DNA of 43,070 nt, taken from assembly GCA_045589495.1 (NCBI GenBank), contig JAZNPF010000047.1, positions 1-43,070 on the forward strand, in the 5' to 3' direction. Source of the DNA: SIG455 sp045589495 (GTDB lineage Bacteria; Bacillota; Clostridia; UMGS1810). Positions 17,740 to 27,200 of this stretch are shown piece after piece; positions within the stretch are counted from its first letter, which is position 1; each line of letters opens with the position of its first letter. The notes beneath the pieces are model-generated. The model was not told where the DNA came from. It was given only the letters and a program-made list of their open reading frames with translations, and made no database searches. Both the position numbers and the translations under genes were made by a program.

Positions 17740-18624
17740 TTAACCTTTAATCGAACCCACAGTCAATCCGCTAACAAAATACTTTTGAAAAAACGGAAAA
17801 ATAAACAACATCGGTCCAGCTGCTACAACACACATTGCCATACGGGCTGTCTCTGCAGGAAGACTTACTGTATTGGTAAAGCTCTCCGGGAGGCTCTGCA
17901 TATTAGAAGCCATAAACTGCAAGTCAGCCATAACCTTGTACAAAACATAACTAAGCGATGTAAGCTCTGTTTTTGTAATATACAACATCGCTGTATACCA
18001 GTCATTCCATCTGTACAATGCACCCATCAAAGCAACCGTTGCAATTGCGGGCTTTGACATCGGAAGCAGTATTTTATAAAAGATCTGAAACTCATTTGCT
18101 CCGTCAATCTTTGCTGCTTCATACAAACCTATAGGAACATTTTGAAAATAAGTTCTTAGAAGAACAACGTGGAAAGCATTTACAAGTCCATTAATTGTTA
18201 ATATCCATATTGTATCGTTCAAGTGAAGATATTGTGTAACCAGAATATAGCTAGGCACTAATCCGCCGGAAAATAACATTGTAAAGAAGATATAGAACAT
18301 CAAAGGTCTTCTGAACTTACAATTAGTTCTTACCAAACAATAAGAACACATTGCCATTAAAAAAACACTGACAACCGTACCTACTACTGTCACAAAGATT
18401 GTGACCTTATAACCGGTTATAATCTCTTGCGGATTTTCAAAAATATATCGATACGCATCCATAGTAAAATTGCGAGGTATTAAACTATATCCATTCTTTA
18501 TAATTTCAGATTCTGATGAAAAAGATATTGACACAACCATTAAAAACGGAATAAGAAAGCACAATGAAATAACCGCAAACAAAGCTATTATAAGTATCTC
18601 TCTTCTTCTGCTACTTTTATTCAT
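17740..18624 (-). CDS. Sugar ABC permease, YtcP/AraQ type
   Basis: The 294-residue MalG-family permease has six predicted membrane helices and the EAA loop EAAKIDGANEFQIFYKILLP, which contacts the ATPase. The start at 18624 follows a strong GGAGG. It pairs with the LplB-type permease 14 bases upstream. No ATP-binding subunit is encoded in the window; such systems normally share the MsmX-type ATPase encoded elsewhere. Confidence 0.95.
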   Translation of the reverse strand: MNKSSRRREILIIALFAVISLCFLIPFLMVVSISFSSESEIIKNGYSLIPRNFTMDAYRYIFENPQEIITGYKVTIFVTVVGTVVSVFLMAMCSYCLVRTNCKFRRPLMFYIFFTMLFSGGLVPSYILVTQYLHLNDTIWILTINGLVNAFHVVLLRTYFQNVPIGLYEAAKIDGANEFQIFYKILLPMSKPAIATVALMGALYRWNDWYTAMLYITKTELTSLSYVLYKVMADLQFMASNMQSLPESFTNTVSLPAETARMAMCVVAAGPMLFIFPFFQKYFVSGLTVGSIKG

Positions 18625-18638
18625 TCTTTACACCTCCT

Positions 18639-19595
18639 TTAAAACAATGCACTGTCACTCTGCACTCTGCGTACAACAGCATTTGCAGAACAAATTAAAA
18701 TGAAACCTACAACAGATTGGTATAATCCTACCGCAGATGACATACCTACATCTCCCACAACTCTTAATGCACGGAATACATAAGTATCAATAACATCTGT
18801 TGTCTTATAAAGAGCGCCCACATCACGTGTAAGATTAAAGAATAATCCAAAATCACCTCTAAACAGTTCACCAATGGAAAGTATAGTTAATATGATAACT
18901 GTCGGTAATAGGAACGGAATTGAAATATGAATTGTTTGCTGGAATCTGTTCGCGCCATCCAACTCTGCCGCTTCATATAACCCTTTATCAATACTCATCA
19001 GGTTAGCATAAAACATTATACATCCTACTCCGACACCCTTCCATACAGAGGCGATGGTTAAAATTACCGGCCAGACGTTTGGCTCTGAATACCACTGGAC
19101 AGGATCTAAGCCCATTGAAGTTAAAAGGTTATTCAAAATACCAAGTTGCGGATTAAATAATGAATAAGTCATAAATCCTACAACAACCCAGGAAATGAAA
19201 TATGGCAACATAAAAATCGTCTGATAAAGTTTGATTGCCCATTTCCTTGTAATTTCAAACAACAAAAGTGCAAATATAATAGCACAAACTCTGTTAAACA
19301 CTATAAACAAAGTATTTAGAAATACTGTGTTAACAGTGACCCTTAACGCATCCTGTGAATTAAAAAAGAATTTAAAATTATCGAATCCTGCCCAAGGACT
19401 TTTAAGAATACCCAAATCATATTGATAATTCTTAAATGCAATTATTACTCCGCCCATAGGCAGATAATTAAAAATGAATAAATAAATGATAACAGGAAGA
19501 CACATAAAAAACATTAATGTATTATCCTTTACTGCACCGCTTTGCAGTTTACTTCTCATTTTAGTTTTTGTTTTATCACTTATGTAAGCTTTCAA
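18639..19595 (-). CDS. Sugar ABC permease, LplB type
   Basis: The 318-residue permease has about six membrane helices and the coupling loop EAAELDGANRFQQTIHISIP. The start is TTG at 19595 behind GGAGGT with 6-base spacing. It follows the first beta-helix protein by 27 bases and forms the heterodimeric channel with the 17740-18624 product. Confidence 0.95.
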   Translation of the reverse strand: MKAYISDKTKTKMRSKLQSGAVKDNTLMFFMCLPVIIYLFIFNYLPMGGVIIAFKNYQYDLGILKSPWAGFDNFKFFFNSQDALRVTVNTVFLNTLFIVFNRVCAIIFALLLFEITRKWAIKLYQTIFMLPYFISWVVVGFMTYSLFNPQLGILNNLLTSMGLDPVQWYSEPNVWPVILTIASVWKGVGVGCIMFYANLMSIDKGLYEAAELDGANRFQQTIHISIPFLLPTVIILTILSIGELFRGDFGLFFNLTRDVGALYKTTDVIDTYVFRALRVVGDVGMSSAVGLYQSVVGFILICSANAVVRRVQSDSALF

Positions 19596-19622
19596 GTTAA
19601 TACCTCCACCTGCATTATTACA

Positions 19623-22600
19623 TTATTGCTGCTTGACAACTATTTTTGACGCACTAATCGGTCTGATTTCATTATCCCAAAACATCACCTTACCATTTGT
19701 ATATTCAAAACGCTCCGGTAAAAATATACCGCCTGATGGAATTGTGATATCTTCTGCAAAAACATTTAGCAATGCGTTTTCTTCGCACTCTGCAAAATAG
19801 TATACACCACTAACACTATTTTCAGAAACATTTAGGACACTTCCGTCCTTCCTGATAACACATTCACCAGAACACAAATCGTCTGCGATATACCTGTCGT
19901 AAATAGGTTTAAAAAATCCATTTCCATGAATGATAATATTATCAATATAATACTGTCCTGTGCTTGATATATCGCCGGTAAATACTAACTGATTCAAATA
20001 GTTCACCTTGGCAAAACTTTTTTCAGTTACTTTTGGTATGTCGTTAATGGATAAGCTATACGTATTGTTTACTAAATCCATATCAACCACAAAATTATAC
20101 CAATGATTTCCGTTATAAGGCATCAGTTCTTCTCCGTCAACGTAAATCATACCATTTCTCATGGAAATCATCATCGGATCCTGATAAGCAACACCATTTG
20201 TTTCTCTCAACTTGATATTAATAGAGCCTCCTGATAACTGATTAGCTTTAATACGGAACCTTATTTGTGCACGTTCAAAAATGTTATCCACCTGCTTAAT
20301 CAATACAGGATATCCATTACTTTGCGAATCATTAAACAATAAGCATTTTTCATCTTGCGAATCGGTTGAACCGGAAACCCCGGACTCTGCCCTTTCATAT
20401 CCATCAGGTATTTCTCCGTCAGCTAATTTGCTGAAATCATCCTCAAAACTGATACTTGGCATTCTATCGGCTGACAAAAAGGCACTCACACCATCCTCAA
20501 GCCTTGTGTTAAGTTCTGCATCCTGACCTTGGAATTGCAGTTTCTCAATTTCACAAATCAAAGCACGAAAGGTATTAAGATCTGCCCTTGAAAACTCCAA
20601 AGGTTTCGCATTGATTGCCGTATTGTAAATTTCTTTTGCTTTCTTTAACGATAATTCCAAAACTTCAGATTCTGTTGCAGTAGAGAAACTTCCGATACAA
20701 CTTGTAATCCTGGTATCTGAAAATGATTTTGATCTGGAAAGTGCAGTGACACGCCAATAAAATGTTTTTTCTTTATCCAAGTTCGGGAGTGCAATATATG
20801 TATTCAACGTGCTTTCTTCAAAAATTATGTCGTTAAACTCGATATCCTCAGCAAGTTCAACATAATAAACATCTGCGCCTTCGGAAATACTCCAAGCCAG
20901 GTATTGTTCTTCTATATCCATAACATCTGCTGGATATGTCAGATAAAAATCAGATACGCTTTTGCTTGTTGTTCTGAACGTTCCATCATTATATGTTCCC
21001 GTCCGATAAAATTCAGTATTCTCAAATCTTTCAGATTTCGTATAAATACTGGAATTTGACTTTATATTATAGTCATCTTCCGCATATGAATTGAATGTAT
21101 TAGTATAGTCCAATAAAATATTTTCCTCTACATAACCATTCTCACTTACCAAAGATTCTATAAAACCGTTGCAATGATTATAGATACAGTTTCCGGCTAT
21201 CGTGTTATATTTTGGCTTTTGAGGTTCATCCTCCCATAATGTTGCCAGTTTCGGATACTTTGATTTCCACACACCTTCTCCGCAGGGCATAGCGTCATAT
21301 GCATTTTTTGTAACATCTTTCAGCCGATCCCATACAGTGCCCTGATCATCATATTCTGTAGGATCAGTTCCTCTTTGGTCAAACGTAAATGATCTCTTTG
21401 AATGTTGCGTCTGATCTACAATTACATTCCCTGTTATAGTATTTTCTCTGCCACCGCCAATAAGCATGGGGTGTGTAACTCTTACTATCGTGTTACCTGT
21501 AATAAAGTTACCCGAACTCATCGCATCGAGATAAACTCCTGCAGGACCACTAAGCGAACTTGCTTCAGAAGCATTGACATCGTGAATATAGTTATTACAT
21601 ATACGGTTTCCTCGTTGCGTAAAATCTTTACCTGCCGTGTAAATAGCACCGCAATCATTAGTCAATTTACAGACTTCACTTACCTCATTGTATGCAATCA
21701 GATTTTCATTTCCTCCAAAACCAATCCCGCCTGAATATCCGTCACGCACAACATTATTGGTAAAAATGTTTCCCACACCGGCAACGTTTGCCAGATAGGA
21801 ATAATTTGCTTTACCGCAATTTTCTATATAAGAATTATGACAGAAGTTGCCTGAGGTTATCAGCCCCTTTCGGTCATCTACAGTACAGCCAAGCGCAATT
21901 CCAATTCCACCTGTGTTTACGATTTCACCATTTAAAAAACCGCAATTTTTTCCGGTTATACTGATACCAGCCAATCCGGTATTTGAAATTCGACAACCTT
22001 GGAAAACAACATTTGATACATTATCATTGATTGTAACGCCGTTTGCTCTGGTACGGCAAATATCAATGTTCTGAAATACCATATTTGATGCAGTTGAAAA
22101 ACGCAAAAAAGCATAAGGAGTATATGATAGGCTCAAAGATGTATTTTCAAGTGATCCGGGCGGATACACATATAGAATCTTATTTTGTCTGTCTAAATAC
22201 CACTCGCCGGGCGAATCAAGTTCTTCTAAAACATTGTAGTAATAATACGGCATACCAGATTCTGCACCGTACGGACTGGGGTGTATTGTAGTAATTGTAT
22301 TATTTTCTACATTGATTTTATCAATCTTAATATTGCTGTATGCCCATTCTCTTGACCATGCACCACTCATCCATACATCATCTGTATTTTCCCAATGCGC
22401 AGGTTTATTTTCGTTATATTCAAAAGAAAAACCTTTGTTTTCTGTTTCACCAAATCCCGGTCTGGAGCCTCTGTCAATAATTGCTCCCGTTTTCAGATAT
22501 TGGTTATTAGGCCATCGCGCAAGTGTTAATTTTTCTTCTCCGTAATAAAGTTCGTAATTTGCTACACTTGGATTAAAAGAATAACCTGACGGAACCATCT

Positions 22601-24218
22601 CGTCGATTGCCCCCACCCCACATTCTTCCAAATCAATAGCCATAACCTTTTCAGGATAAGTAAGCCTGTTTGCAATTTGCTTCGAAATTGGAATTGTATG
22701 CGCTGTATCAAGAGTGATTGCACCGGTAAAAACTGCTCTTTCTCCAGGATAAGAACTATATACCACAGGTGAGCCCGGTCTACCTCCATCTTTTGCTGAG
22801 TAAAAATATTCGCCCGTTGGCATATAATATTCACCGGCTCTAAAATATACGCAAACTCCGCCATCAGGCACTCCGGAACTTGAAATCTTTTCCTTAGCTT
22901 TTGTTATGGTTTTAAATGGTGCCTCTATGCTACCATCGTTATTATCATTACCATCGGGTGCGACATAATAAAACTGCTTGATTCCCGAAACATCTACGGA
23001 ACTTATTATTTTATCAGTTTTAGCAGAAAGATAATATGGGGCATTGCCGTTGTAAACTACTACATTATCAAAAATCGCCGTTCCGTTTTGTACGCAAAGT
23101 CCAATTTTTCCTACTGCCAAACTTGTATCATTCAAATTTAAAATTTCTGTATCGTTAATATAAATTTTTATTGTACTGCCTTTTAATTCTGCTTTGACAC
23201 GATAAACAGAATCTGCACTCATTGTATAGGCATACTCTCCTAATTTTTCATAAGTAAGACTATTGACTCTTTTATTAAGCGTAACTGTGCCGTCTGCATA
23301 TTTTAAATAATAATGATTTTTCTCACTTATGTATCGAAGCATCATTCCTGCAGTGCCACTTACACTAAGAGTCATGTCTGTACTAAACACATAATCAGGC
23401 CAGCCAACATTACTTACTACAACCGATGGTGAAGAACCATCTTTGTCTGTTAACTTTAGCATATTGGTGCCTTGAGTTAAATATATTGAATCATCTAAAT
23501 CAAGGTTGCCATTTACAACACTCCACTGATTTTTGGATACCCCATCATCAAAGTTGTCATAAAACAGAACTTCACTTCCGCCGTTTTCGTCTGCAATATC
23601 TACGAAAACAGAAGCCGAAATATTATCAAAATAAACATCCTGACTTAAAGAACGAACGCCGATTTTTCCCGAACTAATGTCATCATCTTCTGCGTATAAC
23701 ACTTGTACGCTGCCAAGAAATACAGTAATACTACTTCCCTTTGCCACGATTTTTATTGTATAAGTATGTTCCGCCTCTATACTAATGTCTTGAGAAGCAA
23801 TTTCCGTATACCCACTACCAAGCAAACTAGTCTTTTTTAAAAGTTTTAACTGATTGTCAGGATAAAACTGCAACAGATAATGATTATCCGGTGAATATCT
23901 GAAATACCAACCATAATATCCGCTTACAGATGTAACGGTAAAATCGGATTGATATGCAACATCGCTCCATTCACTTCCGGCAATCACACCGATTGTATTT
24001 GCAAACTCACTGCCTTTTAAGATCAACGCCTGATTATCTTTATATTCTGAAACTTTAACTACATTGGAATTCCCATTTGTTACTGTCCATTGTGTCATAC
24101 CATTGGAAAAATCATCAAAAAAATCTTCAAATTCCACCATATAGGCAGAAACAACAGGACAATATAGTACCATGGAAAACATGATAATTGCCACAAAAAA
24201 AGCTAAAAATCTTCTCAT
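19623..24218 (-). CDS. Giant secreted right-handed beta-helix protein with lectin-like domains (GH141-like candidate)
   Basis: I chose the ATG at 24218 (1531 residues) because GGAGGG lies 5 bases before it; the open frame extends upstream without a site. Order: signal peptide 1-25; concanavalin-like beta-sandwiches at 30-205 and 215-390 (each with HYLLQF or HYYLKY and a VYFDN or IFDN end); a right-handed beta-helix at 416-1040 opening with FYYVAPDGNDNNDGS; a fibronectin-III domain 1090-1182; a helical stretch 1183-1255; a third, divergent sandwich 1256-1432; and an unrecognised C-terminus. The helix carries LTLARWPN and CGAIYTAGKD...GVYLDAMSSGN in part, with D855 and D898 as possible catalytic acids, as in GH141-like xylanases/fucosidases. 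The exact glycan is unknown. No SLH domain or sortase motif was seen. Confidence 0.85.
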   Translation of the reverse strand: MRRFLAFFVAIIMFSMVLYCPVVSAYMVEFEDFFDDFSNGMTQWTVTNGNSNVVKVSEYKDNQALILKGSEFANTIGVIAGSEWSDVAYQSDFTVTSVSGYYGWYFRYSPDNHYLLQFYPDNQLKLLKKTSLLGSGYTEIASQDISIEAEHTYTIKIVAKGSSITVFLGSVQVLYAEDDDISSGKIGVRSLSQDVYFDNISASVFVDIADENGGSEVLFYDNFDDGVSKNQWSVVNGNLDLDDSIYLTQGTNMLKLTDKDGSSPSVVVSNVGWPDYVFSTDMTLSVSGTAGMMLRYISEKNHYYLKYADGTVTLNKRVNSLTYEKLGEYAYTMSADSVYRVKAELKGSTIKIYINDTEILNLNDTSLAVGKIGLCVQNGTAIFDNVVVYNGNAPYYLSAKTDKIISSVDVSGIKQFYYVAPDGNDNNDGSIEAPFKTITKAKEKISSSGVPDGGVCVYFRAGEYYMPTGEYFYSAKDGGRPGSPVVYSSYPGERAVFTGAITLDTAHTIPISKQIANRLTYPEKVMAIDLEECGVGAIDEMVPSGYSFNPSVANYELYYGEEKLTLARWPNNQYLKTGAIIDRGSRPGFGETENKGFSFEYNENKPAHWENTDDVWMSGAWSREWAYSNIKIDKINVENNTITTIHPSPYGAESGMPYYYYNVLEELDSPGEWYLDRQNKILYVYPPGSLENTSLSLSYTPYAFLRFSTASNMVFQNIDICRTRANGVTINDNVSNVVFQGCRISNTGLAGISITGKNCGFLNGEIVNTGGIGIALGCTVDDRKGLITSGNFCHNSYIENCGKANYSYLANVAGVGNIFTNNVVRDGYSGGIGFGGNENLIAYNEVSEVCKLTNDCGAIYTAGKDFTQRGNRICNNYIHDVNASEASSLSGPAGVYLDAMSSGNFITGNTIVRVTHPMLIGGGRENTITGNVIVDQTQHSKRSFTFDQRGTDPTEYDDQGTVWDRLKDVTKNAYDAMPCGEGVWKSKYPKLATLWEDEPQKPKYNTIAGNCIYNHCNGFIESLVSENGYVEENILLDYTNTFNSYAEDDYNIKSNSSIYTKSERFENTEFYRTGTYNDGTFRTTSKSVSDFYLTYPADVMDIEEQYLAWSISEGADVYYVELAEDIEFNDIIFEESTLNTYIALPNLDKEKTFYWRVTALSRSKSFSDTRITSCIGSFSTATESEVLELSLKKAKEIYNTAINAKPLEFSRADLNTFRALICEIEKLQFQGQDAELNTRLEDGVSAFLSADRMPSISFEDDFSKLADGEIPDGYERAESGVSGSTDSQDEKCLLFNDSQSNGYPVLIKQVDNIFERAQIRFRIKANQLSGGSINIKLRETNGVAYQDPMMISMRNGMIYVDGEELMPYNGNHWYNFVVDMDLVNNTYSLSINDIPKVTEKSFAKVNYLNQLVFTGDISSTGQYYIDNIIIHGNGFFKPIYDRYIADDLCSGECVIRKDGSVLNVSENSVSGVYYFAECEENALLNVFAEDITIPSGGIFLPERFEYTNGKVMFWDNEIRPISASKIVVKQQ

Positions 24219-24242
24219 CTTTTCCCTCCTCACAGGTGTTGC

Positions 24243-24270
24243 GTGCGTTTCACGAATTTGCGAAACGCAC
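24243..24270 (-). other. Intercistronic hairpin between the two beta-helix genes
   Basis: GTGCGTTTC and GAAACGCAC form a perfect 9-bp stem with a 10-base loop, with no U-tract. It lies between the stop at 24288 and the ribosome site of the next gene. It could block exonucleases or tune expression of the downstream half of the operon. Confidence 0.65.
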
Positions 24271-24287
24271 ACACACTGCAAGCCTTC

Positions 24288-27200
24288 TTACTTAATCTTC
24301 GACATTACCTCATATAAAGTAATATCGCTTACTGTTGAAAAAGCATCTTCAATATTTGAAATTGAAATAAGACCGTGTTCATCATAATCTACTTGCAAAC
24401 CCAGCGCTTCTGCTACTGCACGAATAGGTACAAAAGTTCTGCCTCCTGTGATTTCCGGTGCAACATCCATAGTGTGTTTTGCGCCGTTAATCGTATAATC
24501 GCATTTGCCGACCACCATCTTAACCTCATTGTCGTTTAAGTTGATAGATATCGTACTTGTTGTATCATCCCACAAAACTTCTCCTCCAATGTTTTCAGAG
24601 ATAAAGCGAAGGGGCACAAGTGTTCGGTCATTACTGATGTATGGCGTAAGTGCAGTATTCTGATCAATATACTTAATGATTTTTTTAGCTACTGCCTTGG
24701 GACTATTTACAGCAATAAGCAATTGATCTCCAATTTCTGAAAGTGCATTTTCCCAAAGCATTGCTCCGGCATCTTCCCTTGCATCAGAAATAGCCACGTC
24801 AGCATTCGGAAGATTTGCCACTGAAATTTTCAGATCATCAAAATAGAATGTACCCAAATCAGTACCCGGTGATCCGGTAGTGATAACCATAGCATTAAGG
24901 TAATTCTTGCTTTTGAAGTTCTCAATGAAGTTATCATAGAACCTCTTGTCTTTTACATAGTTTTGACCGTTGATGTCCACTGAATAAGTAAATTCTGTAG
25001 TATCAATTACAACATCAATCTGATACCACTCTCCTGCACGATAGTCCATCAAATGATCGCCGGTAGTTTCAAAACCATTACAAAGGAAAATCCCTCCCGA
25101 TGATGAGAACTGTACAACGACAGGGTCAATAGCACCATCCTGTCTTACTTTCATAAACATATTGCAGTTTTCCTGCATAGGTTTAACTCTGAAACCTAAA
25201 GACATTTTACCGGAAATAGAGTCAAAATTTTTCGGAAGTACAGCATAATCTCCAAGGTTATCATCCAAAATGCGTAATGCCTGACCGCCATCAATGCTTT
25301 CTACTGCAAACTTTCCGCGACCGCTCATAGTATAGCCTTGTGGTTCCATTCCCACAGAATCACTTTCAAATGTATCTTCTACAATGCATGATAATTCAGC
25401 ACTCTTTAAGAATGTACGTATTGCTGCCTCTAAATATTGAACTCCCGCCAGGTAACCATCGTTATTTACTACTTCACGGGACGAAGCAACATCTGATTTG
25501 AGTTTTTCCTGCACGTTGTTTGAATAATTGTAACCGCTTTTAGGTGTACCATATGTGTTCAATATTAATTCAGCTGATTTTACAAGTTCTTCATACTCTA
25601 CAGTCGCTTCTTTCGTGCTGAATACCCCCACATCAGAAACTGACGGTGTTTGATTCATGGTATTCATTCTTGTTCCTGCAGTAACTCGCCAGTAATATTT
25701 TCTTCCGTATTCACCAACATTGATTGTATGTATAATATCCTCTGTTCTCTCTGACAAAATGATATTTTTCATATCAGGGTCAGTTGCGACCTCAACATCA
25801 AAATAATCTGCTCCGTCAGGGCGAGTCCAGCGAAGTGTGATGTTCTTTAAGTCGTTACCGGAAGAATTCTGTTCGGGATATGTTAAGTAGAAATCTCCAA
25901 TTTTTGGTTTTTCTGTACGGAAGGTTCCGTCCATAACGATACCACTTTTTTCATAGGAAGGAACTGAATCCAATCCCGTATAGCCGGAAAGAGCTGGTGA
26001 ATCCATATTCAAATTATAGTTTCCGCCCTCATAATCCACAAAGGGATCCTCTGTTAAAACTTTAGTGTTAATTACCTCGCCGAATTTAATTCTATTATCG
26101 GTAAAGCGTGGTTCTTTATGATCGTAAATTACATTGTTTGCATAATAACAATGCTTTGGAATCCACCACTCCTCACTTCCAACGCCTGAAAGTCTGGGAT
26201 AGCGTGCACTCCATTCTTCACTTTGCCACGGCAAACTGTCAGCATTAATTTTAAAGTTTCCGTTGGGTTCGCCTGCTTCGGTAAACGGTCTATTCGTCCA
26301 TTGCTGCGCAGTATCAAAATATGAAAGAGACGGAATTTCAGTTTCATCCAAAGAATAATGTGCCGTCTGGCTTCTTCCGTATCCTGCAATAATATTATTG
26401 GCAACTACAACTTCGCGTCCCCATGTATGGTGAATGGGTGTTGCAACATCAATTATAGTATTGCCGTAAACCAAATTATCTGACGTTATATTATCAAGAT
26501 AAATTCCAAACGGCATTCCCGCATGTGTATCACTGCCATACATATCATGCAGATAGTTATATCGAATATGATTACCCCTATACAAGAACTGAATGTATGT
26601 ATAAATCGCTCCGCCGTCATCTACCCTTTTCATAACGTCGCCAAACTCATTATACTCTATAACATTTTCACACCCCGTAAAACGAAGTGCAGATGAATCC
26701 AGAACATGAACAGAGTTATGGCTTGCCACATTTCCGGTTCCGTTCATATGAATTCCCTGTCCGTCATAATCCTTACCGATATTTGTCATATAATTGTTCT
26801 GAATATAGTTTCCGTTGCTGCTCAGCACATAGCTATCACCCGCAACAAAAATTCCGTTACCTGATATATTTTTCAAATCGCATGATAAAACAGTTGTATT
26901 AAATGCATTTGTTGCATTGATGCCGTGTCCGCCGATATTATTCAACTTAAGGCCCTGAAGCGAACAACCTTTAATATTATTCGCATAGATTGCAGTTCCT
27001 TTGCTGCCCTCAAATGAAATACCGCTGATAACAACATTATTGGCTCCTGAGATTTCCATCATATTGCCATCATAATAAGCCCATGTCACCGCATTCTCTT
27101 CAAGAGGACCAAGGGGATAAATATACAGTTTTCCATTTGTTCTGTCAACATAATACTCTCCGGGAGAATCAAGTTCCTCCAACACATTCAGGAAGTAGAA

